Below are positions 8,330 to 17,636 of a stretch of DNA of 64,000 nucleotides, one piece after another. The position numbers and the translations under genes are program-made. The number at the start of each line of letters is the position of its first letter. Position 1 is the first letter of the stretch. A model generated the notes under the pieces. That model was not told where the DNA came from. It saw only the letters and a program-made list of their open reading frames with translations, and ran no database searches. Source of the stretch: Litorivivens lipolytica (lineage in GTDB: Bacteria; Pseudomonadota; Gammaproteobacteria; Pseudomonadales; Spongiibacteraceae); assembly GCF_014191715.1 (NCBI RefSeq), contig NZ_JACHWY010000001.1, forward strand, positions 1,612,001 to 1,676,000, in the 5' to 3' direction.

Positions 8330-9499
8330 CTAGCGATCGATGTATGAAACAAATTTATCGGAAAAAATATCGCGACCGACAATCAGCTTCATCACCTCAG
8401 ACGTACCCGCAAAAATCCGTGTGATACGCGCATCGGTGTACATGCGCGAAATCGGGTATTCATCCATATAACCAGCCCCGCCGTGCAGCTGCACACCTTC
8501 GTCGACCATTCGACCGAGTACTTCACTCGTGTAAAGCTTGGCTTTGGCCGCGTCTTCAGCGGCTAAGTGACCGGCATTAAATTGCGCAACACAGGCATCC
8601 ACGTGAGCTTGAGCCACATCAATTTCGGTACGCAGTTCCGCCATTTTGAACTGGGTGTTTTGCATATACGACAGGGGCTTGCCGAAGACCTTACGCTCCA
8701 TAACAAATTCCCGAGTCACTTCGAAGGCTTTCTGGGCCGAGGCGATAAAACCACAGGCGCCGATCAATCGTTCTTCGGCCAAACCCTGCATCAGGTAGAC
8801 AAAGCCCATCGTGGGGTCACCCAATACATTTTCCTTCGGGACTTTTACGTCATTGAAAAATAGCTCTGCCGTATCCTGAGCCTTCATCCCCATTTTTTTT
8901 AGGTTGCGGCCGCGCTCGAAGCCTTCCATACCGCGCTCGACCAAAAACAGTCCCATGGCGTGAGGATTGTTTTCCGGGTCAGTTTTGGCTGCGACCACGA
9001 CCAGATCGGCGTTGATGCCGTTACTGATATAAGTCTTGGTGCCGTTCAACACCCAGTGATCGCCCATGCCTTTGGCGATAGCACGCATACCTGCCAGGTC
9101 AGAACCGGCGTCAGGCTCGGTCATGGCAACGGCGAGAATGCATTCGCCGCTTACACACTTGGGCAGAAAGCGGGCTTTTTGTTCGTCATTGCCGAAGCGC
9201 GACAAGTAAGGGCCAACCAAACGGCTGTGCAAAGTGTTGGTCCAATCGCCCGCATACACATTGGCGGTTTCTTCGATAATGATCTGCTCAAAGCGAAAAT
9301 CATCGTCGCCCATGCCACCGTATTCTTCGTCCGGCCAGATCATCAGAAAGCCCTGTTCACCGGCTTTGGTGAAGGCCTCGCGATCAACAATGCCCTGCTC
9401 CCGCCAGCGTTCTACGTGAGGGGCAATTTCCTTTTCCAGAAATTTTCGGTAGGCACCGCGGAACATGTTTTGTTCTTCGGTGAAGTTGCGTTTTAGCAT
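8330..9499 (-). CDS. Acyl-CoA dehydrogenase
   Basis: FAD-dependent enzyme of the first beta-oxidation step. Start ATG 9499 gives 389 residues and is preceded by GGAG nine bases upstream; the longer ORF to 9553 would run into the inverted repeat and is not supported. Family features: helical N-terminal domain, FAD and substrate signature AVAMTEPDAGSDLAGM near 122-137, WVLNGTKTYISNG near 151-163, and the C-terminal YMDEYPISRMYTDARITRIFAGTSEVM segment with the usual GTSE. It forms an operon with the crotonase at 7539. Confidence 0.92.
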   Translation of the reverse strand: MLKRNFTEEQNMFRGAYRKFLEKEIAPHVERWREQGIVDREAFTKAGEQGFLMIWPDEEYGGMGDDDFRFEQIIIEETANVYAGDWTNTLHSRLVGPYLSRFGNDEQKARFLPKCVSGECILAVAMTEPDAGSDLAGMRAIAKGMGDHWVLNGTKTYISNGINADLVVVAAKTDPENNPHAMGLFLVERGMEGFERGRNLKKMGMKAQDTAELFFNDVKVPKENVLGDPTMGFVYLMQGLAEERLIGACGFIASAQKAFEVTREFVMERKVFGKPLSYMQNTQFKMAELRTEIDVAQAHVDACVAQFNAGHLAAEDAAKAKLYTSEVLGRMVDEGVQLHGGAGYMDEYPISRMYTDARITRIFAGTSEVMKLIVGRDIFSDKFVSYIDR

Positions 9500-9527
9500 T
9501 TGGGGTTTCTCCGGATTCGATGGTACT

Positions 9528-9670
9528 CCGTCATTGCGAGCATCGCGAAGCAATCACCCGCGGCCGCTGCCATGAGTTGGAGATTGCTTCGTCGCTATGC
9601 TCCTCGCAATGACGAGGCACTTTCACCCTCGCCATGACAAGGAATATTCATGCTCGCAATGACGGGGTGT
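9528..9670. repeat. Inverted-repeat element (interspersed palindromic repeat type)
   Basis: Arm 9528-9555 (core TCATTGCGAG and GAAGCAATC) is inverted at 9582-9614 (GATTGCTTCG ... CTCGCAATGACG), separated by a GC-rich centre. Partial further copies of the arm end follow (CTCGCCATGAC near 9629 and CTCGCAATGACG near 9653). The TCATTGCGAG...GAAGCAATC motif resembles a family of short interspersed repeats seen between genes in many bacteria. No ORF of its own. It separates the acyl-CoA dehydrogenase gene from the multifunctional beta-oxidation gene and may form a large hairpin in RNA. Confidence 0.75.
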
Positions 9671-9681
9671 AGACGTGGCTA

Positions 9682-11829
9682 CTAGGCAAACAGCTCGTTG
9701 TTTTTGGCTTTATCCAGCAGCAATTGCGGCGGGGTAAAGCGCTCGCCGTACTTCTCGCTCAATGCATTGCAGCGATCAACAAACTCTTTCAAGCCATAGG
9801 TATTAATGAACTGGAACACACCGCCGGTGTGGGGTGGGAAGCCGATACCCATAATGGAACCGATATTAGAATCGGCTACATTGTTCATCACGCCTTCTTC
9901 AAAACAGCGCAGGGATTCAACGATCTGGCGGAACAGCAAACGATCCTTGATATCGTCGTTAGCTACATTGACGTCATCTTTGGCAAACATCTTCGCCACT
10001 TCCGGCCACAGGGTTTTCTCGCCACCTTCCGGATAGTCGTAGTAACCGCCGCCGTGGGCGCGGCCGCCGCGACCAAACTCGTCGATCATTTTCTTGGCCA
10101 TGCGGTAACCGGCGTTGTCGCTGCCAAATTTCTGACCCAGACGCTCGTCCAGTTCGCGATTGGTTTCATTGGCTTTAACTGTCAATTGCTGGCTGACTTC
10201 ATCCTGCACTGCCAGCGGGCCAACGGGCATACCAATCGCCTTTCCCAGATTTTCAATTAGCACCGGAGAAACACCCTCTTCCAGCAGCTGCGCACCTTCG
10301 TCGATATAGGTTGCGAATACGCGTGAGGTAAAGAAGCCACGCGAATCGTTCACCACAATCGGGGTCTTCTTGATCTGCTGGGCGTAGTCAAAAGCGCGGG
10401 CCAATGTTTCATCGGAGGTTTTCTCGCCGACGATGATTTCAACCAGCGGCATCTTGTCGACCGGCGAGAAGAAGTGAATGCCGATAAAGTTTTCAGGCTT
10501 CTGGGAAGGCTCGGCCAGCAGAGTGATTGGTAGGGTTGAGGTGTTAGAACCCCAAACACCGTTCTCGGCCAACTGCGGCTCCAGCTCTTTGGTGATCTGA
10601 TGCTTGAGGTCAACGTTTTCGAACACGGCTTCAATAATCAGATCACAGCCTTTCAGATCTTCTGCCTTATCAGTGGCTTTGATCAGGCCAAGGATGCCGG
10701 CCTTCTTCTCTTCGGTCATGCGGCCTTTAGCCATCGCTTTGTCGAGCAATTTTTCCGTATAAGCCTTGCCCTTGTCAGCGGCTTCCTGACTGATGTCTTT
10801 CAGTACAACTTCAATACCGGCTTTAGCAGAAACGTAGGCAATGCCCTGCCCCATCATGCCGGCGCCGAGGACGCCCACTTTTTTAACGGCGGTTTTCTCA
10901 ATGCCTTTCGGACGACTGCCACCACCGTTGACCTGATTCATTTGCAGGAAGAAGGTCATCAGGTTTTTGGCTTGCGGAGTCGTCACCAGTGCGGCCAAAC
11001 CACGGCTTTCGATGCGCATGGCGGTGTCGAAATCTACTCGCAGTGTGTTAGCTACCACATCGAGAATACGCGCCGGAGCAGGCACCAGACCTCGGGTTTT
11101 CTGCATCAACATGGGAATGGCGCCCTGAATCATCTGGGCAATTTTCGGGTTCTTCAGATCGCCACCGGGGATCTTGTAGCCTTTTTCATTCCAAGGGTTA
11201 GAAGCTTCCGGGTTGGCTTTGATCCAAGCTTTCGCCTTGGCGATCATCTCATCCGGGGAATCCGCCAGCTCTTCAATCAGGCCAGCGGCATGGGCTTTCT
11301 GTGCGTTAAAACGCGTGCCTTCCAGCAGGGGCATAATGGCTTTTTCAACGCCCAGCTTGTTCACCAGACGTACGATACCGCCGCCACCAGGGAGCAAACC
11401 CAGACCAACTTCGGGCAGCCCCACCTGCACCAGCGGCGAGTTCAGCGCCACGCGGTGATGACAGGCCAGACAGATCTCGTAGCCGCCACCCAGCGCTGCG
11501 CCATTAATGGCCGCAACCACCGGCTTACCCAGTTTCTCCAGTGTGGCGAGCATCGCTTTGATGTCTTCACACATCTGGAACAGGCCCTCTTCATCTTGAC
11601 CCGGCACAGCTTTCAGCATGTTCTTGATATCGCCACCAGCAAAGAACGTTTTCTTTGCTGAGGTCAGTACCACGCCGGCGATGTCGTTGCGCTCTTTATC
11701 CAAACGGGTGGTCGTTGCACCCATCAATTCAAGATACTCGTCGTTCATCGCGTTCACCGGACCACTCATGTCCATGGTGATGGTGACGATATTGTCGGCG
11801 TCTTTTTCGTAGTGGAATTGTCCAGTCAT
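9682..11829 (-). CDS. 3-hydroxyacyl-CoA dehydrogenase / enoyl-CoA hydratase (FadB/FadJ type)
   Basis: Multifunctional beta-oxidation enzyme of 715 residues, the usual length for the alpha subunit. The N-terminal crotonase domain (about 1-190) has both catalytic glutamates (E118 in GGGYEIC, E140 in GLPEVG) and so can hydrate 2-enoyl-CoA. An NAD-binding Rossmann domain begins near residue 315 (VGVLGAGMMGQG), and the C-terminal hydroxyacyl dehydrogenase region contains HFFSPVDKMPLVEII. Its partner thiolase is 32 bases upstream in the same operon, so the pair probably forms the hydratase/dehydrogenase/thiolase complex. FadB or FadJ assignment is not decided. Confidence 0.93.
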   Translation of the reverse strand: MTGQFHYEKDADNIVTITMDMSGPVNAMNDEYLELMGATTTRLDKERNDIAGVVLTSAKKTFFAGGDIKNMLKAVPGQDEEGLFQMCEDIKAMLATLEKLGKPVVAAINGAALGGGYEICLACHHRVALNSPLVQVGLPEVGLGLLPGGGGIVRLVNKLGVEKAIMPLLEGTRFNAQKAHAAGLIEELADSPDEMIAKAKAWIKANPEASNPWNEKGYKIPGGDLKNPKIAQMIQGAIPMLMQKTRGLVPAPARILDVVANTLRVDFDTAMRIESRGLAALVTTPQAKNLMTFFLQMNQVNGGGSRPKGIEKTAVKKVGVLGAGMMGQGIAYVSAKAGIEVVLKDISQEAADKGKAYTEKLLDKAMAKGRMTEEKKAGILGLIKATDKAEDLKGCDLIIEAVFENVDLKHQITKELEPQLAENGVWGSNTSTLPITLLAEPSQKPENFIGIHFFSPVDKMPLVEIIVGEKTSDETLARAFDYAQQIKKTPIVVNDSRGFFTSRVFATYIDEGAQLLEEGVSPVLIENLGKAIGMPVGPLAVQDEVSQQLTVKANETNRELDERLGQKFGSDNAGYRMAKKMIDEFGRGGRAHGGGYYDYPEGGEKTLWPEVAKMFAKDDVNVANDDIKDRLLFRQIVESLRCFEEGVMNNVADSNIGSIMGIGFPPHTGGVFQFINTYGLKEFVDRCNALSEKYGERFTPPQLLLDKAKNNELFA

Positions 11830-11861
11830 GACTATTTACCTTTCCTGATTCGTCTGTCGGC

Positions 11862-13070
11862 TTACACGCGCTCGATGATGGTTGCGATACCCATACCGCC
11901 ACCCACACACAGGGTGATCAGGCCGTAACGCAGGCCGCGGCGTTCCAGTTCATCCAAGCAGGTGCCGGTCAGCATGGCACCGGTTGCACCCAGCGGATGG
12001 CCCATGGCAATGGCGCCACCGTTGACGTTGATTTTTTCAAACGGCACCCCGGTGGCTTTTTGAAAGCGCATGGGGACCGAGGCGAAGGCTTCGTTCACTT
12101 CAAACAGATCAATTTGATCCAGGGTCATGCCGGCACGCTCCAGCACCTTGAAGGTGGCGGGCGCAGGGCCGGTCAGCATAATGGTGGGTTCAGTAGAAGT
12201 TACGGCGGTGGCCACAATGCGACCGCGCGGGGTCAGACCCAGCTCCTTGCCAATTTTCTCGCTACCGATCAGCACCGCAGCAGCGCCGTCCACGATGCCC
12301 GAGGAGTTGCCGGCGTGGTGAACGTGATTAATCTTGGCGACTTGGGGGTATTTGCTCAGGGCAATATCGTCGTAACCCAGAGAACCCATAAATTCGAATG
12401 AAGGCTTGAGGCCAGACAGGCTCTCAACCGTTGTACCCGGCTTAATGAAATCGTCTTGTTTCAGAATCACGAGCCCATTGTCATCGCGCACCGGAATCAC
12501 AGAGCGGTCGAAATAACCGGCTTCACGAGCGGCCGCAGCTTTACGCTGGGATTCAGCGGCAAAGGCATCGACGTCGGCGCGGCTATAACCGTCCAGTGTT
12601 GCAATCAAATCTGCGCCGATCCCTTGGGGAACAAACGCGGTATCGATGGCGGTCGCCGGATCTTCGCCCCAGGCACCACCGTTCACGCCCATCGGGACGC
12701 GAGACATGCACTCCACACCACCAGCTACGACCAGATCTTCCCAGCCAGAGGCAATTTTCTGAGCCGCAATATTGACGGCTTCAAGACCCGAAGCACAGAA
12801 TCGATCCAGTTGCACACCGGCGACAGACTCATCCCAGCCCGCTTTCAATACGGCGGTTTTGGCCACACAGGCACCCTGCTCACCCACGGGAACCACACAG
12901 CCAGCCACGACGTCGTCAACCTTGCTGGTGTCCAATTCATAGCGGTCACGCAGGCCGTTGAGCAGACCCGCAAGCAGATCGACGGGTTTAACCTCGTGCA
13001 AGCTGCCGTCTTTTTTGCCCTTGCTGCGCGGGGTTCGCACCGCGTCATAAATCAAAGCTGAGTGACTCAT
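11862..13070 (-). CDS. Acetyl-CoA C-acyltransferase (thiolase)
   Basis: Thiolase of the last beta-oxidation step, cleaving 3-ketoacyl-CoA. ATG 13070 is preceded by GGAG six bases upstream, giving 402 residues; the longer frame to 13127 has no good site. Active-site residues: nucleophile Cys92 in DRFCASG, the C-terminal [15 protein letters not shown] with the catalytic His, and the second Cys in TLCVGGGMG. First gene of the operon with the FadB/FadJ-type alpha subunit. Chain-length preference cannot be read from the sequence. Confidence 0.93.
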   Translation of the reverse strand: MSHSALIYDAVRTPRSKGKKDGSLHEVKPVDLLAGLLNGLRDRYELDTSKVDDVVAGCVVPVGEQGACVAKTAVLKAGWDESVAGVQLDRFCASGLEAVNIAAQKIASGWEDLVVAGGVECMSRVPMGVNGGAWGEDPATAIDTAFVPQGIGADLIATLDGYSRADVDAFAAESQRKAAAAREAGYFDRSVIPVRDDNGLVILKQDDFIKPGTTVESLSGLKPSFEFMGSLGYDDIALSKYPQVAKINHVHHAGNSSGIVDGAAAVLIGSEKIGKELGLTPRGRIVATAVTSTEPTIMLTGPAPATFKVLERAGMTLDQIDLFEVNEAFASVPMRFQKATGVPFEKINVNGGAIAMGHPLGATGAMLTGTCLDELERRGLRYGLITLCVGGGMGIATIIERV

Positions 13071-13398
13071 AGCAATCTCCGTAATGTTATCGGCCCGTAG
13101 AATCGCGCTTTGTAGCCAAATCGCCAATGACCGGCCCTTACAGTGAATTGACAGTTTGTTACAGCTTTACCCGCCTGTCGCAGCAAACAAATAGCCGGCG
13201 CCCCAAGACAGGTCGCGCGTTAGCGTGCTGGTAGAAACGGTCTATATTTACGGTAAAGCGTCACAGGCTGGTGGGTATAAGCAACATTTACACTCTTCGT
13301 CACCATGCTATTTCCCAATAACTGGGTTAGAATCCGGCGTCTGTCGATTTAGATTTATGTGCAATTAGCCCGGGATGGGCGAAGTGCGGAGAGAAGTT
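13071..13398. other. Divergent intergenic region, thiolase operon / csrA
   Basis: 328 bases without a gene, holding the promoters of the beta-oxidation operon (minus) and csrA (plus). A TTGACA hexamer lies at 13148-13153 on plus, but I see no convincing -10 at the right distance. No FadR or PsrA-type palindrome was evident to me. Confidence 0.5.
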
Positions 13399-13575
13399 AT
13401 GCTGGTACTTAATAGAACACCGGGACAGGTATTCACCATTGGCGATGACATTCGCATCACCATCGTTTCAGTGAATGGTAAAAACGTTCGCGTGGGCATT
13501 GAAGCCCCAAGAGAAGTCACCGTACTGCGCGCGGAACTGGAAAAACGCGACGCACCGGCAAAGCCGCAGGAATAA
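13399..13575 (+). CDS. csrA: Carbon storage regulator CsrA/RsmA family
   Basis: Small RNA-binding translational regulator that binds GGA motifs in mRNA leaders. The 58-residue product has the full CsrA pattern: MLVLNR at the start, GQVFTIGDDIRI, VRVGIEAPREVTVLRAE, with the Arg of the last motif (equivalent to E. coli R44) conserved. ATG 13399 is preceded by GGAGAG; an upstream in-frame ATG at 13375 would break the invariant N-terminus. TPGQVF and VSVNGK differ from the usual RVGE and LGVKG, so this may be a paralogue rather than the main genomic copy. Confidence 0.92.
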   Translation: MLVLNRTPGQVFTIGDDIRITIVSVNGKNVRVGIEAPREVTVLRAELEKRDAPAKPQE

Positions 13576-13596
13576 GAAAGCCTCGGTATTCGAGGC
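13572..13596 (-). terminator. Intrinsic terminator of 13606-14652 gene
   Basis: GCCTCG at 13580-13585 pairs with CGAGGC at 13591-13596 around a five-base loop. Reading on minus it is followed by a T-rich tract (TTTCTTATT), nine bases after the minus-strand stop and overlapping the csrA stop codon. Confidence 0.55.
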
Positions 13597-13605
13597 CACT
13601 GCGTC

Positions 13606-14652
13606 TCACTCCGCGAAGAATATCTCCAGCTTGGCCGTGATACTTGGCTCAGCGCTCCAGTTAAGCTCTCGGGGGTAAAATACCTCCGGCGAGATTCCGA
13701 GAAAAATCCAGTCTTCGTATAGCTGATACTGCCAACTCAGGCCGTAGAATACCCCGTTCACGCGTGGTACGGGCTGGCTCGCGCCAATGGCGCCGATCCG
13801 GTAATGCACCGCCGAACGCTCCGACACCACTTGCGTCATGGTGTAGACGTTAGCGTATTCGAAGAAATTGAATTGATCTTCGTAGTCGGCCTCCAGCCAG
13901 AAGCTGAAGATAAAGACATCACCCACAGGGTGCGTCGACGAAAACTCTGTACTCGTACCCCAACCGTCGTCATCGAAGTATTCCACCTTTTGCCGAAACA
14001 GGTGGAACCAGTTATCGCTGTCCTCCTCGCCCCATTCACGTTTGAGCTGGAATTTGACGTAAGGCACCAGCGAAGAACGAAGCCGCACACCACCACTGAA
14101 TTTGCGGCGCCACTTGCGATCCTTGTCATCGGGCGAGAATTCCAGACCGGACACCGACTTGTCTCGCTCAATCCGCTCACCGGTCGAGACCGAGCGCACC
14201 CGCTCCTCAACGTTGCTTTCTTCATCCGAACTGAAAAACAGTTTCAGCTTCTTTTCGGTGTTGGGGAGGTCGACGCGCACCCGCAGACGCACGTCGCTCT
14301 CTATTTCCCCTTCGGCCCGCCAGGTCTGCTTGGTCTCAAGCCGCATTTCGCTGTCATTTTCGTTTTCGAAGGTGGCGCCGTCGCTAAAATAGCCGTCCAG
14401 CCCGCGCCACATGCCAACGTAGCCCTTGCTGAGCCAGTCTCGCTGGATTTCCATCTGCTGCAGGCTGCGCATGACAAAGCCGGGCCTATCATCTTCGCCC
14501 TGTTCTTTCTCTGACTTTTTCTTTTCTTCTTCGGCGAAATAGAGCTCACCACTATCCGTTAGCGGCTCGAGCTCACGCGCCAGCAACGGTGCACTCAAAG
14601 CCAGCAGCAGCGTACAGAAAGGAAACGGAAAGGAATTACGCGTGATAATCAA
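13606..14652 (-). CDS. Predicted outer-membrane beta-barrel protein
   Basis: 348 residues with a signal peptide (cleavage near LLA/REL, residue 25), then a charged Lys/Glu linker at about 41-55. Alternating hydrophobic/charged strands with many Trp, Phe and Tyr continue to a terminal aromatic strand ending ITAKLEIFFAE. Such a pattern, with Phe close to the C-terminus, fits an outer-membrane barrel. I do not recognise a named family, though proteins of this look are found as conserved hypotheticals in marine gammaproteobacteria. Single gene, convergent with csrA. Confidence 0.65.
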   Translation of the reverse strand: MIITRNSFPFPFCTLLLALSAPLLARELEPLTDSGELYFAEEEKKKSEKEQGEDDRPGFVMRSLQQMEIQRDWLSKGYVGMWRGLDGYFSDGATFENENDSEMRLETKQTWRAEGEIESDVRLRVRVDLPNTEKKLKLFFSSDEESNVEERVRSVSTGERIERDKSVSGLEFSPDDKDRKWRRKFSGGVRLRSSLVPYVKFQLKREWGEEDSDNWFHLFRQKVEYFDDDGWGTSTEFSSTHPVGDVFIFSFWLEADYEDQFNFFEYANVYTMTQVVSERSAVHYRIGAIGASQPVPRVNGVFYGLSWQYQLYEDWIFLGISPEVFYPRELNWSAEPSITAKLEIFFAE

Positions 14653-14815
14653 GCAGGCATCCCGGCTGGCGACTCGCCCGGCCAGCCCCGCAGCGATCGC
14701 AGTGTAAATCGATTTTTATTAACTATAGCCGCTACTTGCACCTACCGCGACCCGGAGTGATACCTATATTCCGGGTTCGTGAACAAGGCCCAACACCAAA
14801 AGGTGAAGCCTGCCG

Positions 14816-15367
14816 CTACTGCCGCCACTGACTCAGCAGCTCATCCCGCTGAGACTCGCTGATCGCGGCCTTGCCAAGCCAGATGCTGAGCACCAGCGCC
14901 GCGCCGTCCGGGTCATTCAAGGTGCCCTGTATCTCGCCATTCAGCGCTAGCGTCAGACCCTGCTCTGGCAGCCAGTACACCGCATAGCGATCGCCTTCTT
15001 CAACCGCTGTGAGCCAACTGCAGAAGGTATCAACGGTCTCGCTGTGACGAGACAGATCTTCCGCTGACCAGTGCTCGGCCAGCTGCTCACGGGTCATTTT
15101 CCGGAAGCGCTCGGCACTAACGGAAAGCCCATATTCAATGGTCAGGTATTTGCGGTACCCCGGGTCGAGAATATCGCCGCTGGCGGGCTGGAGCTGACTG
15201 CTGTCAACGTAAAGGGCTACGTCGGTGATCCGCTTCCAAAGCACGGAATAGCGGGCTTCTGCCACTCGAGAAAGTGAGTGATCACCCACTTCAACCTGCC
15301 CAGGGAAGGTCGCCGCGGCGAGGTAAAGAGGGAAGGCCAAGGCGAGCATCGCGATCCAGCGTGTCAT
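14816..15367 (-). CDS. Chalcone isomerase-like family protein
   Basis: 183-residue secreted protein with a signal peptide (cleavage near LAAA, residue 19). The body shows the bacterial chalcone-isomerase-like pattern: G-V-ARYSVLWKRITDVALYVDSS, YGLSVSAERF, REQLAEHWS, and a late DPDGAALVLSIWLGKAAIS. Catalytic isomerase activity is not established for this bacterial branch. It is divergent from the FAD oxidoreductase/DUF1365/cyclopropane synthase operon, and such proteins are often found beside that operon in other gammaproteobacteria, so a role in membrane lipid modification or its stress response is plausible. Confidence 0.75.
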   Translation of the reverse strand: MTRWIAMLALAFPLYLAAATFPGQVEVGDHSLSRVAEARYSVLWKRITDVALYVDSSQLQPASGDILDPGYRKYLTIEYGLSVSAERFRKMTREQLAEHWSAEDLSRHSETVDTFCSWLTAVEEGDRYAVYWLPEQGLTLALNGEIQGTLNDPDGAALVLSIWLGKAAISESQRDELLSQWRQ

Positions 15368-15496
15368 TGTCTGTTCCTGTTCTGAGGGTTTGCAGTGTAC
15401 GTCAAAACCGGCTTTTTCGATGCACTCTGATCCACTATCCGCCCCCCCACGTAAAGCAGAATCGTTCTGTTATAAAGAGAAAGCTGGAGGCTTTCC

Positions 15497-16834
15497 ATGG
15501 CCGCTCCCCCCCTTAACATCGCTGTCGTCGGCTCCGGCATTGCCGGGCTCAGCGCGGCCTGGCTCCTTAGCAAAGCCCACACCGTGACAGTGTTTGAGCG
15601 CGAACAGCGACTCGGCGGGCACAGCAACACAGTCGACATTCTCACTCCCGAGGGGCGACTGGCAGTCGATACGGGTTTTATCGTTTTCAATAAGCGCTGC
15701 TACCCCAACTTGGTGAATCTGTTTAACACGCTCGGGGTTGAGTACCAGGCGACGGATATGTCCTTCGGGGTTTCCATCAATCAGGGCGAACTGGAATACG
15801 CGGGCGCCGACTCACTGCGCCCTTTGTTCGCCCAGAAGCGCAACCTGTTGCGCCCGCGATTTTGGCGCATGATCCGTGATTTGATCCGCTTTTATCGCGA
15901 CAGCGACGACTGGCTGAAATCGCTGGACGACACCACGACCCTGGGCGATCTGCTAGCGCGCGGGGGCTACGGCGACGGATTTCGCGACGACCATCTGATT
16001 CCAATGGGGGCCGCCATCTGGTCCACCCCCGCGGCGCAGATGGCGGATTATCCCGCCAAGGCGTTTCTGCAGTTCTGCGAAAACCATGGCCTATTGCAGC
16101 TATCCGATCGCCCGCAGTGGCAAACGGTCGTCGGCGGATCGCGAGAGTACGTGCGCAAAATCGGCCATGAGATCAGCGGCGACATTCTGCTCGGCACGGG
16201 CATTTCGCGCATTGAGCGCCACCCGGACGGTGTCAGCCTGACCGACGAGCACGGTGTCACACGGCAGTTCGATCACGTGGTACTGGCCGGCCACGCTGAC
16301 CAGTCTCTGGCCATGCTGGGGGATGCCAGCGTCACCGAGCAGGCCCTGTTATCGCAGTTCCGCTATGAGCACAACACCGCCTGGTTGCATTGCGACCCAA
16401 GCCTGATGCCACGACGTAAGGGGGCCTGGGCCAGCTGGTGCTATCTGTCGGATCGCCAAAATAGCCAGGGCAAGGTGGCGGTAAGTTATTGGATGAATCG
16501 CCTCCAGCATCTGCCCGGCAAAACGCCGATTATCGTGACCCTGAATCCGACGCATGAACCAGCCCCGGACAAATGCTTCCAGCGATTCGACTATGAACAC
16601 CCTCAGTTTAATGTCGCGGCGCTGCAGGCACAGCGGCATTTGTGGGATCTGCAAGGCACGAATAGCACCTGGTTCTGCGGCAGTTATTTTGGTCATGGTT
16701 TTCATGAAGACGGCATTCAATCCGGCCTCGCCGTAGCAGAGGCGCTCGGCGGTGTGGAGCGGCCTTGGAAGCTGGACGATCCCAACTCGCGGATTTACAC
16801 AACGGCGCCCATGCCCTCTGCTGAGGCGGCCTGA
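15497..16834 (+). CDS. FAD-dependent amine-oxidase-like oxidoreductase
   Basis: 445-residue flavoprotein. The N-terminal dinucleotide-binding motif VVGSGIAGLSAAWLLS lies at residues 10-25, followed by the second motif RLGGHSNTVD typical of the amine oxidase/protoporphyrinogen oxidase fold. The substrate is unknown. It is the first gene of a tight operon: its stop overlaps the DUF1365 start by one base, and cyclopropane-fatty-acyl synthase follows. This three-gene set is conserved in many proteobacteria and linked to unsaturated-fatty-acid modification, so an oxidation on the methylated acyl chain is a reasonable inference. Confidence 0.85.
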   Translation: MAAPPLNIAVVGSGIAGLSAAWLLSKAHTVTVFEREQRLGGHSNTVDILTPEGRLAVDTGFIVFNKRCYPNLVNLFNTLGVEYQATDMSFGVSINQGELEYAGADSLRPLFAQKRNLLRPRFWRMIRDLIRFYRDSDDWLKSLDDTTTLGDLLARGGYGDGFRDDHLIPMGAAIWSTPAAQMADYPAKAFLQFCENHGLLQLSDRPQWQTVVGGSREYVRKIGHEISGDILLGTGISRIERHPDGVSLTDEHGVTRQFDHVVLAGHADQSLAMLGDASVTEQALLSQFRYEHNTAWLHCDPSLMPRRKGAWASWCYLSDRQNSQGKVAVSYWMNRLQHLPGKTPIIVTLNPTHEPAPDKCFQRFDYEHPQFNVAALQAQRHLWDLQGTNSTWFCGSYFGHGFHEDGIQSGLAVAEALGGVERPWKLDDPNSRIYTTAPMPSAEAA

Positions 16835-17622
16835 TGGACGACGTTCAGCCAGTGCACTCCGCCCTCTATCGTGGCCAGGTGATGCATCACCGGCTCACGC
16901 CCCGGCGACACCGCTTCAGCTACAGCATCTCGGCCTTTTTGTTCGATTTAAGCGAACTGGAATCCATGTCGCGCCAGTGCCGCTGGTTTTCCCTCAACCG
17001 CTTTAATCTGTTCAGCTTTTACAGTCGCGACTTTGGTGATGGTCAACACGGCAACCTCCTCGACTACCTGCGCGAGCTGCTGCATCGCGAAGGCTTTGAA
17101 ACCCGCCTTAAACGGGCCAGCCTGCTTTGCTACCCGCGTATGCTCGGCTATGCCTTTAATCCGATTGCGGCTTACTTCTGCTATGACACCCAGGATCGTC
17201 TATTCGCCACCGTCTACGAGGTCAGCAATACCTTTGGCGAGCGACACAGTTATCTGCTACCAGCAGAAGAAGGGGAAGACGGGCTGATTCGCCAGAGCGT
17301 CGCCAAGGCCTTCCACGTCTCACCCTTTATGCCGATGCATCAGCACTATCACTTTCGGGTACGACCGCCCGGCGAGACCCTGCAATTGGGCATCCGGCAG
17401 CAACAAGCGGATGCCACATTGTTTACCGCCCTGTTTCATGCCAGCCGCCGCCCCTTGACGGACAGGCAGTTGTTGGCCTGCTTCTGCCAGATGCCCCTGA
17501 TGACTCTGAAAGTCGTCGCAGGCATTCACTGGGAAGCCCTCAAACTCTGGTTGAAAGGCCTCAAAATCTATCGCCATCAGGCCGCGCCCGCCCACGGCCT
17601 GAGTGTCAAAACACCACAATAA
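16834..17622 (+). CDS. DUF1365 family protein
   Basis: 262-residue protein recognised by HSALYRGQVMHHRLTPRRHRFSYSI at the N-terminus, PRMLGYAFNPIAAYFCYD in the centre and KAFHVSPFMPM, all diagnostic for DUF1365. Biochemical function is unproven. It is invariably linked to an FAD oxidoreductase and a cyclopropane synthase, as here (1-base overlap upstream, 14-base gap downstream). No signal peptide, so cytoplasmic. Confidence 0.88.
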   Translation: MDDVQPVHSALYRGQVMHHRLTPRRHRFSYSISAFLFDLSELESMSRQCRWFSLNRFNLFSFYSRDFGDGQHGNLLDYLRELLHREGFETRLKRASLLCYPRMLGYAFNPIAAYFCYDTQDRLFATVYEVSNTFGERHSYLLPAEEGEDGLIRQSVAKAFHVSPFMPMHQHYHFRVRPPGETLQLGIRQQQADATLFTALFHASRRPLTDRQLLACFCQMPLMTLKVVAGIHWEALKLWLKGLKIYRHQAAPAHGLSVKTPQ

Positions 17623-17636
17623 CCGGAAACCTGGCC

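Noticed and set aside
10600-11661. 353-aa plus-strand ORF
   Set aside because: Antisense shadow of the FadB/FadJ-type gene, whose domains are complete; the translation is His/Gln-rich and featureless.
13148-13176. TTGACA as csrA promoter
   Set aside because: No -10 hexamer at 16-18 bases, and it is more than 240 bases from the start codon.
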